Shown here: positions 17,892-30,427 of the stretch, one piece after another
Layout: every line of letters begins with the position of its first letter
Numbering within the stretch: the first letter of the stretch is position 1
DNA from: Alicyclobacillus sp. SO9
GTDB taxonomy: Bacteria; Bacillota; Bacilli; Alicyclobacillales; Alicyclobacillaceae
Length of the DNA stretch: 64,000 nt
Assembly (NCBI RefSeq): GCF_016406125.1
Contig: NZ_CP066339.1
Location: forward strand, 4,960,001-5,024,000
Direction: 5' to 3'
Translations under genes and position numbers: made by a program
The notes under the pieces: generated by a model
The model's input: only the letters and a program-made list of their open reading frames with translations
Told to the model about the DNA's origin: nothing
Databases searched by the model: none

Positions 17892-18881
17892 TCAGAAAAA
17901 GAACTGTTTAATCACGGCTGTAAGAACCAAGTTTATGAGAGACAGAGGCAGCAAAATCTTCCAACTAAAGCTCATGAGTTGATCGGCTCGGATACGCGGC
18001 ATCGTTGCTTGCACCCAGAACTGGAACAAGATGTACGCCATTGCCTTAATCGCAAACCACAGCCAACCCGGAAGCCAGGGTCCGCTCCAGCCGCCGAGGA
18101 ACAGTGTAGTGGCCAATCCGGCCATTGCAAACAAATAGGTATACTCTGTAAGCATGAAGAACGCAAACCGGAATCCACTGTATTCAACATGGTAACCGGC
18201 TACCAACTCTGATTCTGCTTCAGGCAAGTCGAAAGGCGTACGGTTCAGTTCAGCAGTAGACGCAACCATGAAAATACAGAAGCCGAGGAACTGCGGAACA
18301 ACATACCACCAGCCTTTTGCCTGACCCATAATGATGTCGTTCAGATTCAGCGAACCCGACATCAGAATGACGCCAACAATAGACATGCCTAACGGAATTT
18401 CGTAACTAATCATCTGTGCTGCGGAACGCATGCCACCGATGAGCGCGTATTTATTGTTGGACGCCCAGCCGCCGAGCATAACCCCATGAATGGTGATGGC
18501 GGACAGAGCGATGTAGTAGAGAACGCCGATGCTAAGGTCGGCCGTAAAGACATGGTGTCGTGAAAACGGGATAATTGCCAACACCATAAAAGCAGGTACG
18601 TACGCAAGAATTGGTGCAAGCAGGAACAGGAATCGGTCAGCTTTGTCGGGAATAATATCCTCTTTGATGAGCAATTTGAGTATGTCTGCAAACGATTGGA
18701 ATAGTCCCCACGGACCGACCCGGTTGGGACCAATGCGTCCCTGAATCCAGCCAATAAACTTTCTCTGTCCGTAAATTGAATAGGCGACGACGCCAAGGGA
18801 CAGAAGCAGCACAAGAACGGCGCCAATAATCATTGCGATTGCCGAACTCCACTGTAATGGATGGGTACTCCATGACCACAT
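17892..18881 (-). CDS. nuoH: NADH-quinone oxidoreductase subunit H
   Basis: A 329-residue membrane subunit forming the quinone channel. GRIGPNRVGPWGLFQSFAD near residue 49, YEIPLGMS near 160 and NRTPFDLPEAESELVAGYHVEYSG near 213 are the diagnostic NuoH loops that contact NuoB and NuoD. The ATG overlaps the nuoD stop (TAATG). Confidence 0.97.
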   Translation of the reverse strand: MWSWSTHPLQWSSAIAMIIGAVLVLLLSLGVVAYSIYGQRKFIGWIQGRIGPNRVGPWGLFQSFADILKLLIKEDIIPDKADRFLFLLAPILAYVPAFMVLAIIPFSRHHVFTADLSIGVLYYIALSAITIHGVMLGGWASNNKYALIGGMRSAAQMISYEIPLGMSIVGVILMSGSLNLNDIIMGQAKGWWYVVPQFLGFCIFMVASTAELNRTPFDLPEAESELVAGYHVEYSGFRFAFFMLTEYTYLFAMAGLATTLFLGGWSGPWLPGWLWFAIKAMAYILFQFWVQATMPRIRADQLMSFSWKILLPLSLINLVLTAVIKQFFF

Positions 18882-20005
18882 TAGGCATCGACCTCCCCAA
18901 GAACAATGTCAATGGCGCCGAGAATTGCAATGACGTTGGACATGCTCTGCCCCTGCAACAACTTCCGCAGAATTTGTAGATTAACAAAGGATGGCTTTCT
19001 GATTTTCAAGCGATAAGGTTTGTCTTTTCCTTCAGAGACAATGTAGAAGCCCAACTCACCTTTCGCGCCTTCGATGCCGGTGTAGTATTCACCCTTGGGA
19101 ACACGAATCATCTTCGGAACTTTTCCAAGGGTTGGACCCGATTCCGGAATCTGCGCGACAGCCTGTTCCACAATCCGCAGGGACTGGTGCATCTCAAGCA
19201 TGTGCAAGTAGTACCTGTCGAAGCAGTCACCATTCTTGCCAACTGGAATCTCAAAATCAAAGCGGTCGTAAATGCTGTAAGGCTTATTTCGACGCAAGTC
19301 CCATTTTAGTCCGGTACAACGCAGGTTGATACCGCTGAGACTGTAAGCAAGAGCGGTATCTGTGTCGTAAACACCGATACCCCGCGTCCGGTTTAGGAAG
19401 ATTTCATTGCCAGTAATGAGATCGTCGTACATCTTCAGCTTTTCACGCATGAACGGCACGAATTCCCGAACCTCGTCAATCCATCCTGGAGGTGCGTCCT
19501 GACGGACTCCGCCGACTCGAACGTAGTTGTACGTAAGGCGCGCTCCAGAAATCTCATTGAATAACTGAACAATGCGTTCACGTTCCTGAAACACATACAG
19601 GAATGGACTCATGGCGCCCAAATCCAACAAATATGCACCGACGAACAAGAGATGGGACGCAATGCGCTGCAATTCCATGACAATAATCCGGATGTATTCA
19701 GCACGCTCCGGAATCTCCACTTCCATGGCTTCCTCAACCGTACGGCAGAGAGAATAGTTGTTTAACATTGCCGCCAGGTAGTCGAGTCTGTCCGTGTAGG
19801 GGATAATCTGCGTATACTGCAGATCCTCAGCAAGCTTTTCGGTGCCTCTGTGGAGGTAGCCGACAACGGGATCGGCGTCCACAATTTCTTCACCGTTTAA
19901 CTTCACAACCAGCCGAAATACACCGTGCGTACTCGGGTGCTGTGGACCGACGTTAAGCAGCATCTCTTCTTCGCGAAGGGTGTTTCCTTCATCAATTAGA
20001 GCCAT
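18881..20005 (-). CDS. nuoD: NADH-quinone oxidoreductase subunit D (49 kDa)
   Basis: The ATG at 20005 follows GAGGAGG, giving 374 residues; an earlier in-frame start adds 11 unconserved residues. NVGPQHPSTHGVFRLVVKL and VGYLHRGTEKLAED contain the quinone-site His residues. PRAEY-type stretches, YVRVGGVRQDAPPGW and the C-terminal DIVLGEVDA-like end match NuoD. It is a separate polypeptide from NuoC here, unlike the fused NuoCD of enterobacteria. Confidence 0.97.
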   Translation of the reverse strand: MALIDEGNTLREEEMLLNVGPQHPSTHGVFRLVVKLNGEEIVDADPVVGYLHRGTEKLAEDLQYTQIIPYTDRLDYLAAMLNNYSLCRTVEEAMEVEIPERAEYIRIIVMELQRIASHLLFVGAYLLDLGAMSPFLYVFQERERIVQLFNEISGARLTYNYVRVGGVRQDAPPGWIDEVREFVPFMREKLKMYDDLITGNEIFLNRTRGIGVYDTDTALAYSLSGINLRCTGLKWDLRRNKPYSIYDRFDFEIPVGKNGDCFDRYYLHMLEMHQSLRIVEQAVAQIPESGPTLGKVPKMIRVPKGEYYTGIEGAKGELGFYIVSEGKDKPYRLKIRKPSFVNLQILRKLLQGQSMSNVIAILGAIDIVLGEVDA

Positions 20006-20028
20006 GTTCGTTCCTCCTCTCTCTGCTT

Positions 20029-20823
20029 TTAGCCCCACTCGTCGTAGTCTTTGCGCAGAGGATGTCCTTCAAACTCATCCCACATCATGATGCGACGCAA
20101 GTCTGGGTGCCCAGTAAACTTCACACCAACCAGGTCATAGATTTCCCGTTCCTCCCAATTCACACCGGGATGAGCTGAGACGAGAGAGGGAACTTCGGCT
20201 GTTTCCTTATCCGTGCGCGTCTTCAGGCAGATAAAGTGACCCATCTCCGTAGATTGAACGAAAATGACGGTCTCGAGGAAATCCGGATAGTCTGTTCCCG
20301 CCATACATTCCACGTAATTTAACAGCCAGTTGTCAGCCGTGCGCAGATAGTCTACAGCCTTCAGCCAATAGGTTTTATTAATCACCAACATTGGCTTGAA
20401 TTTTGCCGCACCCGTTTCTTCCACAACGTCTTCCCCAAACTGCGAGACCAAATCCTTTTTGATTTGCTCAGCAGTTTCTTTCGCCGCGACTTCTCTTGGG
20501 TCTGGCGGTTTTGGCTCCGCTTTCTTCTTGGCAGCAGCTGCCTTTCCCGCAGGCTTTGCTGCTGCAGCAGGTTTCTTCGGAGTCGCAGGCTTCTTTTCAC
20601 CGTCGGCATCTGCGCCGACAGATTCTTGTTTTTGAACTTTGGCATCAGCCGTTTCTGTCTGTTTTGGTTGTGCAGGTTCTGATTTCGCCGTGTCTGTGTC
20701 CTTGTCCGTTTTGGCTGCAGACGCTTTCGTCACGGACTCATCGCTTGAGCCCTGTTCGTTTGCAGACTGCTCGCTTGCAGATTGCTCGTTTGCGGACTGC
20801 TCCCTCTTCTCCTCGTCGCTCAT
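20029..20823 (-). CDS. nuoC: NADH-quinone oxidoreductase subunit C with long disordered N-terminus
   Basis: Residues about 113-264 form the NuoC (30 kDa) domain. [25 protein letters not shown] and [19 protein letters not shown] are the signature, and the protein ends there. The first about 110 residues are low complexity: repeated [10 protein letters not shown] followed by a Lys/Ala/Pro-rich stretch, likely disordered. Its ATG overlaps the nuoB stop (ATGA). NuoC scaffolds the peripheral arm next to NuoD. The extension has no counterpart in E. coli. No internal start with a clear ribosome site removes it. Confidence 0.95.
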   Translation of the reverse strand: MSDEEKREQSANEQSASEQSANEQGSSDESVTKASAAKTDKDTDTAKSEPAQPKQTETADAKVQKQESVGADADGEKKPATPKKPAAAAKPAGKAAAAKKKAEPKPPDPREVAAKETAEQIKKDLVSQFGEDVVEETGAAKFKPMLVINKTYWLKAVDYLRTADNWLLNYVECMAGTDYPDFLETVIFVQSTEMGHFICLKTRTDKETAEVPSLVSAHPGVNWEEREIYDLVGVKFTGHPDLRRIMMWDEFEGHPLRKDYDEWG

Positions 20824-21365
20824 GTACGGCTCACCCGCTTCCCGCGTGCCTCCATGCGAATCTTGTCTTGAAGCATGTTGAGGCCGTACATCAGGGCCGG
20901 TGGCGATGGCGGACAGCCCGGAATATACACATCAACCGGCACAATCTGGTCAACGCCTTTGACCACTGAGTAGCTTTTCACATAGGGACCGCCTGCTGTA
21001 GCGCAGACGCCCATGGAAACAACCCACTTTGGCTCAGCCATCTGGTCATACAACCGCTTGAGCAAAGGCCCCATCTTCTTGGTAACGGTACCTGCGACAA
21101 TCATGACGTCCGAGTGACGCGGTGAAGCTCGAAAGATGATTCCGAAGCGGTCCAAGTCGTAGTGAGACGCACCAGTACCCATCATTTCGATGGCACAACA
21201 GGCTAAGCCGAAGGTCAGCGGCCACAGGCTGTTGCTTCTTGCCCAACCTTTAATTTGTTCCAGCGAGTTGACAATAACGCCTGACTGCCTAAGTTGTGCA
21301 TTTTCCTCTGGGGTAAAACCCTCGTACTCGAAACCAGGAAGCTGGTTGGCTCTTGTCAGGTCCAT
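20820..21365 (-). CDS. nuoB: NADH-quinone oxidoreductase subunit B (N2 cluster)
   Basis: The ATG at 21365 (AAGGTG upstream) gives 181 residues and overlaps the end of nuoA by 10 nt. [22 protein letters not shown] has the tandem Cys of cluster N2, followed by [10 protein letters not shown] and [14 protein letters not shown] for the remaining ligands. N2 donates electrons to quinone at the NuoB/NuoD/NuoH junction. Confidence 0.97.
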   Translation of the reverse strand: MDLTRANQLPGFEYEGFTPEENAQLRQSGVIVNSLEQIKGWARSNSLWPLTFGLACCAIEMMGTGASHYDLDRFGIIFRASPRHSDVMIVAGTVTKKMGPLLKRLYDQMAEPKWVVSMGVCATAGGPYVKSYSVVKGVDQIVPVDVYIPGCPPSPPALMYGLNMLQDKIRMEARGKRVSRT

Positions 21366-21724
21366 TCGAGCACCTTCTTTCTCCACGCGTAGATGAGACC
21401 AATGACAAGCATCAAGATGAAAATCAGCATCTCAGTCAACGCAAATAGACCGAGCTTATGGAAGCTGACGGCCCAAGGGTAAAGAAACAAAATTTCCACA
21501 TCGAAAACCACGAACATAAGAGCAAACAAATAGTAGCGCGCATTATAGCGCACATGGGCATCGCCAACCGGCTCAAGACCGCTTTCGTACGTACTGTACT
21601 TTTCCGGACTGGGTTTCTTCGGCCGCAAGAGCGGACCCAAAACCCACAGAGCAGCGACCGGCAACAAAATACCCAGCAGGATGAACAAGACCACGAACAG
21701 ATACCCGTTCCAATAGTGGAACAT
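21356..21724 (-). CDS. nuoA: NADH-quinone oxidoreductase subunit A
   Basis: The ATG at 21724 has GGAGG 7 nt upstream and gives 122 residues, matching family length; upstream in-frame codons are unconserved. There are three membrane helices. [24 protein letters not shown] carries the acidic and Cys-substituted loop (SGLEP), and [12 protein letters not shown] is the second signature. It is the first gene of the eleven-gene complex I operon. TATAAT-like sequences lie upstream (about 21.82-21.86 kb), but I could not settle a promoter. Confidence 0.96.
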   Translation of the reverse strand: MFHYWNGYLFVVLFILLGILLPVAALWVLGPLLRPKKPSPEKYSTYESGLEPVGDAHVRYNARYYLFALMFVVFDVEILFLYPWAVSFHKLGLFALTEMLIFILMLVIGLIYAWRKKVLEWT

Positions 21725-21865
21725 CGCGTTCCCTCCAGGCTGGCCAAGGATGTCGGACCGGCGAAGCGCGTGGATTAACACCAGACCAGCACGTGTGGAA
21801 CCCTTTGCGCTTTGCCGATTCATATAGAATTATAGCCTTGATAATTATAGCAAATGGCTATTCAC

Positions 21866-21902
21866 TATAAAACCCCTGCGGCCTTTAAGCCACAGGGGTT
21901 TG
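21866..21902. terminator. Terminator between atpC and nuoA
   Basis: AAACCCCTG and CAGGGGTTT form a 9-bp stem, with GGC/GCC pairs extending it. On the minus strand it is followed by a TTTTATAG tract. It should end the atp operon transcript coming from atpC and leave nuo under its own promoter. Confidence 0.85.
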
Positions 21903-21968
21903 TGCTCTTTATGTCACATTATTGACAGAAACTGAGGATCCGGAATGTGTTGTCCAATCCGGGCATAT

Positions 21969-22427
21969 TTAACTGTCAACGGACACTTCAACCTTCTCTT
22001 CCCGCCCCAGTAAATAACCGTTACTGGCAGACAATTCTGCTGCTTCAAGACGTTTTAGTGCCCGAAGCAAAGCAGCCTCATTCCGCGCACGGTCAAAGTT
22101 TTCGGGAGGCTGCAAAGCTCTCGCTTCAGCGCGCTCCTGTGCTCTGCGTGCGCGATCGACGTCAATCTGCCCGCCAATTTCGGCAGCGTCCGCGAGAATT
22201 GTGATTTGATGAGGAAGGACTTCAAGAAATCCGCCGGAAACGAACAGAAATTCTTCGCCTTGGGAAAGCTTCACCTTCACAATTCCCGGTTTCACTGTGG
22301 TGGCTAACGGTGCGTGTCGCGGGAGGATCCCCAAATCGCCGGCGCCGCCGCGCAGAGTCACCATGTTCACTTCTTGCGACAAAACCTGCTTATTGGGCGT
22401 AACCACTTCCAACAGCACTGTACTCAT
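21969..22427 (-). CDS. atpC: F1Fo ATP synthase subunit epsilon
   Basis: A 152-residue protein with an N-terminal beta-sandwich. ADLGILPRHAPL appears here as GDLGILPRHAPLATTVKPG, and SGGFLEVLPHQITILAD follows. A C-terminal helical hairpin is rich in Arg, Ala and Glu and ends in a less usual acidic tail. Epsilon joins gamma to the c-ring and can inhibit ATP hydrolysis. GAGGAGG precedes the ATG; it is last in the operon. Confidence 0.95.
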   Translation of the reverse strand: MSTVLLEVVTPNKQVLSQEVNMVTLRGGAGDLGILPRHAPLATTVKPGIVKVKLSQGEEFLFVSGGFLEVLPHQITILADAAEIGGQIDVDRARRAQERAEARALQPPENFDRARNEAALLRALKRLEAAELSASNGYLLGREEKVEVSVDS

Positions 22428-22474
22428 GTTGCCACCTCCTCCTATCAGTGTCCTGACTGGCCGTCAACGCGTTG

Positions 22475-23887
<1,413 letters not shown>

Positions 23888-24089
23888 CTACGCCTCCTAA
23901 ACAGTTCCCCCTCTGCCCGTCGGAGCGCAAGCACCCTTGGTACAGAGTCGGGGACACACAAGATTCTAGATTCTCCTGCCCGGACTAAACGGCAGGTCAT
24001 TTCTTCACGTTTTTTTATGGCTGCAGATTCACACCGGCCGCAGACTTTACACCGACTGCTGATTTCGTAGCGCTGCGACAGACGACTGC

Positions 24090-24950
24090 TTAGCTCAGCG
24101 CTTCGGCACCGCCGACGACTTCCGCAATCTGCGTAGTGATGGCTGCTTGACGGGCTCTGTTCAGATCCAGTGTCAAGTTCTTGACCATATCTTCAGCAGC
24201 ATCGGTGGCATTACCCATAGCTGTCATGCGGGCGCCGTGTTCACTGGCTTTCGCATCAAGAATTGCCTGATAAACCAGCGTTTCTGCGTATTTTGGCAGC
24301 AGTGCTTTCAAAACCGCTTCCGCGTCCGGTTCATACAGGTAGTGGGGTGTCTGCCCTGACTCCGGTTCGCCGAGATCCGACAGCGGCAAGACCTTTTTCA
24401 CAACAGGGTATTGCTGCATAGGATTGATGAACTCGTTGTAAATCAGGTACAGCTCGTCGAACTCCTCTGCCCCATATGCATTAACCACTCGTTCAGCCAA
24501 ATCGACTACACTCTGGTAGGTAGGAGCATCAGGCAATCCAATAATTTCTCCACCGAGCGGATAGTCATGGCGACGAAAGTAGTCACGGCCCCGGCGTCCG
24601 GCAGCATACACCACATAGCTGGACTTGTCCTTTTCCTCGAACTCCACCAGCGACTGCTTGATGATGTTGGAATTATAAGGACCGGCAAGACCTCTGTCGG
24701 CTGTCACAACCAAATAACCGGTTTTTCGAACCGGACGCACAGCGAGCAGCGGATGTTTCACATACCGTGCATCCTTGGAAATCCCAGCAAGCATGCTCTG
24801 CATCTTTGCGAGATAGGGTCGGGCCTGTTGCACAGCTTCCTGGACCCGGCGCAGTTTCGCCGCAGCGACCATTTCCATTGCTTTGGTAATCTGCGAGGTA
24901 TTGTCTACACTTTTGATTCTCCGCTTAATATCTCTTGAACTTTGTGGCAC
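24090..24950 (-). CDS. atpG: F1Fo ATP synthase subunit gamma
   Basis: The 286-residue rotor shaft. The N-terminal helix IKRRIKSVDNTSQITKAMEM and the C-terminal NATDAAEDMVKNLTLDLNRARQAAITTQIAEVVGGAEAL match AtpG, and TADRGLAGPYNSNI lies near 80. The start is GTG at 24950 with AAGGTGG upstream. It couples c-ring rotation to the catalytic sites. Confidence 0.97.
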   Translation of the reverse strand: MPQSSRDIKRRIKSVDNTSQITKAMEMVAAAKLRRVQEAVQQARPYLAKMQSMLAGISKDARYVKHPLLAVRPVRKTGYLVVTADRGLAGPYNSNIIKQSLVEFEEKDKSSYVVYAAGRRGRDYFRRHDYPLGGEIIGLPDAPTYQSVVDLAERVVNAYGAEEFDELYLIYNEFINPMQQYPVVKKVLPLSDLGEPESGQTPHYLYEPDAEAVLKALLPKYAETLVYQAILDAKASEHGARMTAMGNATDAAEDMVKNLTLDLNRARQAAITTQIAEVVGGAEALS

Positions 24951-25038
24951 TTACTTCACCACCTTTTCCACCGAACGGCTCACACCAGCCCTGCACAGAT
25001 TCTGCAGATGCGGGTGTCCGTCTTGGCAGTAGTTTTGG

Positions 25039-26559
<1,521 letters not shown>

Positions 26560-26590
26560 TCACTTTGCGAATCTTGCGGTACTATGCGTC

Positions 26591-27142
26591 TCATCTCTTC
26601 ACCGCACCGGCCAGCAACTGCTCAGTAAACTGCGTCAATGCGCCTTGCACCGTTGCATCAAGCACACGATTGCCGACGCGAATGCGATAGCCGCCCAACA
26701 ATTCGGAATTGACTTCAACCTCTGCATGAATTTCTTTGCCCCAGGCTTTACTCAATTCCGCATCCAGTTTCGCTGCTTCTCCGTCAGCAAGAGGCTTGGC
26801 CGTTTCTACGACAACCGTCCGTTTACCTTGTGCTTCATCCGTGAGTTGATGAAAGCGTTCAGCAACTGCGGTGACATAGGCACTTCTGCCCCTGCCAAAC
26901 AGGACATGCAGAAAACGTTTCACAAGCCCGTCAAGATTATCTCCGAACACCTTGTCAATGGACTTTAGTTTGTCCTCTGTGGAAATCACAGGGTGCTCTA
27001 TGATGGATTTAAACTCTGGATATTCTGCAAAGGTTCCGGCAAGCAACTGCAGACCCTCGTCGACCGCATTGGTCACACCGTGCTCTTCACTGACGAGGAA
27101 CAACCCCTGCGCGTACCTGTTCGTCACCACTCCGCTAATCAT
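26591..27142 (-). CDS. atpH: F1Fo ATP synthase subunit delta
   Basis: A 183-residue OSCP/delta subunit. The N-terminal helical domain has NRYAQGLFLVSEEHG. The C-terminal part has VNSELLGGYRIRVGNRVLDATVQGAL, the family signature near the end. Its ATG overlaps the atpF stop (ATGA). It links the F1 head to the b-subunit stator. Confidence 0.95.
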   Translation of the reverse strand: MISGVVTNRYAQGLFLVSEEHGVTNAVDEGLQLLAGTFAEYPEFKSIIEHPVISTEDKLKSIDKVFGDNLDGLVKRFLHVLFGRGRSAYVTAVAERFHQLTDEAQGKRTVVVETAKPLADGEAAKLDAELSKAWGKEIHAEVEVNSELLGGYRIRVGNRVLDATVQGALTQFTEQLLAGAVKR

Positions 27143-27621
27143 ACTAATTCACCTAACCGCTTCTCAGCTTCTTGTAACATTTCCTGATGTACCTCGTCGG
27201 AAACGTTGTTGCGAAGAAGTTTCGTGGTCAATTCCACCGTAAGCTCGGAAACCTTGTCCAACACGCTGTCCAAGGCCTCTCGGCGCTCACGCTCAATCTG
27301 GCTGCGATTTTCCTCGAGCAAACGAGCTGCCTCTGCCTGCGCTTCGGCAACAATTTCACGACCCTGCTCATCTGCACGGCCCCTGGCGCTTTCCACCAGG
27401 TACTTCGCTTCCTGCCGAGCTTCTTCCAACAGTTGCGCCTGTTCGTTCCGCAAGCGCTCAGCCTGGGCTCTGTTCTCTTCAGACTCGTTAATCTGCGCTT
27501 CAACATGAGCCCGCCGCTGTTCCAGCATGTTCTGAATGGGCTTGAAACCGAATTTTGAAACAATCCAGAACATGATAAGGAACGAAATAATTGAAAATAT
27601 AAACGTACCTAGCTCGAACAA
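27139..27621 (-). CDS. atpF: F1Fo ATP synthase subunit b
   Basis: I chose the TTG at 27621, since AGGGAG lies 9 nt upstream and the protein then starts at the membrane helix (LFELGTFIFSIISFLIMFW). A longer in-frame extension has no ribosome site. The 160-residue product continues as a long charged coiled coil (ENRAQAERLRNEQAQ, EEARQEAKYLVESARG) that forms the peripheral stalk. Confidence 0.94.
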   Translation of the reverse strand: MFELGTFIFSIISFLIMFWIVSKFGFKPIQNMLEQRRAHVEAQINESEENRAQAERLRNEQAQLLEEARQEAKYLVESARGRADEQGREIVAEAQAEAARLLEENRSQIERERREALDSVLDKVSELTVELTTKLLRNNVSDEVHQEMLQEAEKRLGELV

Positions 27622-27728
27622 CCTTCGCCACTCCCTTCTGTCAAAGCTTGGTCTTGCCCGTTTCGCACCGGAACAACACAATACTGAATTCTCATCTCAG
27701 TACATGCCCTCCGCTTCATGGCTGCAAC

Positions 27729-28425
<697 letters not shown>

Positions 28426-29199
28426 TTATGCGTGACTGCCATGGCCGTCAAAGGACTTGTTGCCGATATACAGCGTCAGCAGCACCATAAATACGTACGC
28501 TTGAACTGTAGCAACGAACCCCGCATAGATCAGCCATAGTAGAATCAGCGGGAATGTCCACGGAATCCACCCCAGCGCAAAGGGTGCATTGAGCATCACC
28601 TGCAGCAAGGCTTCTCCGGCGAAGATATTGCCGAAAAGACGCATTCCGTGCGTGAGCGGGTTCGTGATTTCCTCTAGGAGCCCCAGCGGGTTCGGAGAGA
28701 AAAGGTGACGAAACCAGAGTCCCGGGTGGCGAAGTCCGCGCGCGTTGGCAATAATCCAGACCATAACCGCCAAACCTAGAGCCGTACTCATGTTGGCTGT
28801 CGGCGAATCGAACAGCATCATAGTTCCCTTCGGATTGACGTTTGCCAACTTTGTGGCAGTCAGTCCAAGTGCAGGAATCGGATGATGGAGCTTCACCGCT
28901 ACAGTGATGATGAGGCCCAGCCAGTTGGCGATAAACAGAAAGAACACAGTAAAGAACGCCAACGGCAGAACGAAACGCACAGCTGTTTCCGAAGGCATGG
29001 TATCCCGAGCCGTATTGGCCGTGAAATCAACTGCCCACTCAATGAAGTTTTGAACTCCCCGCGGCCGTCGCATATCCATCTTACTCACAGCCATTCGCAT
29101 GACAATGAGGACAATGAGTCCCGTGAAAAAGATGGTTCCAATCACGACGATATCCGTCTTGAATATGGAGTTCGGAAACAGCAAGGGAAAATTCGGCAT
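28426..29199 (-). CDS. atpB: F1Fo ATP synthase subunit a
   Basis: A 257-residue membrane protein with the essential stator Arg in HGMRLFGNIFAGE near 187. The C-terminal helix has YAGFVATVQAYVFMVLLTLYI. It forms the proton half-channels against the c-ring. GAGGGTG precedes the ATG. It lies between atpI and atpE, in the usual order. Confidence 0.97.
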   Translation of the reverse strand: MPNFPLLFPNSIFKTDIVVIGTIFFTGLIVLIVMRMAVSKMDMRRPRGVQNFIEWAVDFTANTARDTMPSETAVRFVLPLAFFTVFFLFIANWLGLIITVAVKLHHPIPALGLTATKLANVNPKGTMMLFDSPTANMSTALGLAVMVWIIANARGLRHPGLWFRHLFSPNPLGLLEEITNPLTHGMRLFGNIFAGEALLQVMLNAPFALGWIPWTFPLILLWLIYAGFVATVQAYVFMVLLTLYIGNKSFDGHGSHA

Positions 29200-29216
29200 T
29201 TTCTCACCCTCTTTGC

Positions 29217-29609
29217 TTACGAGTCAGTGTTCTGGCCCTTTGCAAAACCATAGAGACCCACAAATATGAAGACAAACCCAAGTAAATAACCGATGAGTGC
29301 TGCATAGGGGTTGAAGAAGGTCCGCCAGTGTTCAGCAATGACCATCACCGCTATCAAGGCAATGACACGCGTGAACATGCCAATAACTCCGGACGCAAAC
29401 AACGCTGTTCCTGCAGTGTTGTCATTCCGGTGCCCTTGGTGAATCAAGCTCAGCACAACGTATGCGCCGCCAAGTTCCCCTAAGAAGAGACCACTCAACG
29501 CTTCCCGCCAATGCCCCAAAACGAGCCAGGCTATGACTGTCAGGCCGATGAAAGCTAGTCCCCATAATTTGATTGCACGAATCCGAGCATTTAATCGGTC
29601 TTGATTCAT
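29217..29609 (-). CDS. atpI: ATP synthase subunit I
   Basis: The ATG at 29609 (GGGAG upstream) gives 130 residues with four hydrophobic segments, matching the AtpI family. AtpI helps c-ring assembly or stability and sits in the membrane. It overlaps the preceding atpZ stop (ATGA). A much longer in-frame upstream extension runs through atpZ in another frame and is rejected. Confidence 0.88.
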   Translation of the reverse strand: MNQDRLNARIRAIKLWGLAFIGLTVIAWLVLGHWREALSGLFLGELGGAYVVLSLIHQGHRNDNTAGTALFASGVIGMFTRVIALIAVMVIAEHWRTFFNPYAALIGYLLGFVFIFVGLYGFAKGQNTDS

Positions 29610-29860
29610 CGCTTGTCTCCCAGAATCTGTTTGGCGAGAAACGCGAGCCCTGTGGAACCTACGACGACACCAAACACAACCCCCACAATAGTTGGCCACA
29701 TATGATGAACATGGTTCGACATGAGGTGCCCCAGATAGCCAAAAACGACCATACAGGCCGCAAATTGAAACATGGCACCTGAATACACAGCAAACGTCTT
29801 CCACATACTTGAACCATCCTGATGTTGAGGATGTTTTCGGTCTGCTATTTTGTACACCAC
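29606..29860 (-). CDS. atpZ: AtpZ/AtpI-type small membrane protein
   Basis: An 84-residue protein with two membrane helices. The second, IVGVVFGVVVGSTGLAFLAKQI, is typical of AtpZ proteins at the head of bacterial atp operons, which have been linked to divalent cation transport and complex assembly. Two starts are possible: GTG at 29860, with a ribosome site close to the codon, and ATG at 29806 (MWKTFAVYSG) with AGGATGG 7 nt upstream, giving 66 residues. Confidence 0.75.
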   Translation of the reverse strand: MVYKIADRKHPQHQDGSSMWKTFAVYSGAMFQFAACMVVFGYLGHLMSNHVHHMWPTIVGVVFGVVVGSTGLAFLAKQILGDKR

Positions 29861-30427
29861 CTAACGCGAATAGCGAGAGGGACAAAAAGAGAGACTGTAC
29901 ATCGCGGTATTCAGGGTGTGAACGCGATTTCACCAGGTTATTCTCATCTGCCCATTAGAGCCTCTATAACCCTGAAACAGCGGTATTTTCTGAAGCAAAC
30001 TTGCTAGCCAGTTTATGCTTCGTAGGTGAAAGACCGTGTCTCATTGTGAAAAGCCTAGAACCCTCGCTAATAGTAACTAAGAAGCCGCTCAATGTCAACG
30101 GATTATAGGCTGTATCTTTAAGCCATGATGCGTCGCAAACTGTCTATTCACAGAACGGCTCTAGTTTTCCCTCTTTTCATTAAAATCATGCACAATATTA
30201 CGAACAAATTCGCAAACAAATTCTTGCATGCACAATCCATGAAACAGACGGTCTCACTCTCAAGAAAACGGTCCCAAAACAAACTGCCAATTCGATGCAG
30301 CGCGGATTTCCGCAAAGCCTAAGCTCGACTCCATGCAGAGCCCGGCGGAACCCAGAGCCGGGCTCGGGTCAAGGCGATGGACGGAACTGCCAGATTCGCT
30401 TGAATCCTAACGCAGCACATCAATCCA
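29861..30427. other. Gene-free region upstream of the atp operon
   Basis: It holds the atp leader of about 200 nt, a promoter (separate entry) and, next to the thiolase 3' end, a perfect 9-bp hairpin GAGCCCGGC/GCCGGGCTC (about 30342-30369). That hairpin may help end the thiolase transcript but lacks a T-tract. No gene is supported. Confidence 0.6.
30070..30098 (-). promoter_or_regulatory. Sigma-A type promoter of the atp operon
   Basis: On the minus strand a perfect TTGACA (30098-30093) is followed by a 17-bp spacer and TACTAT (30075-30070, four of six consensus). It would start transcription about 200 nt before atpZ. Confidence 0.65.

Noticed and set aside
30342-30369. Intrinsic terminator after the thiolase
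   Set aside because: The hairpin is strong, but no T-tract follows on the minus strand, so it is mentioned only as part of the gap.
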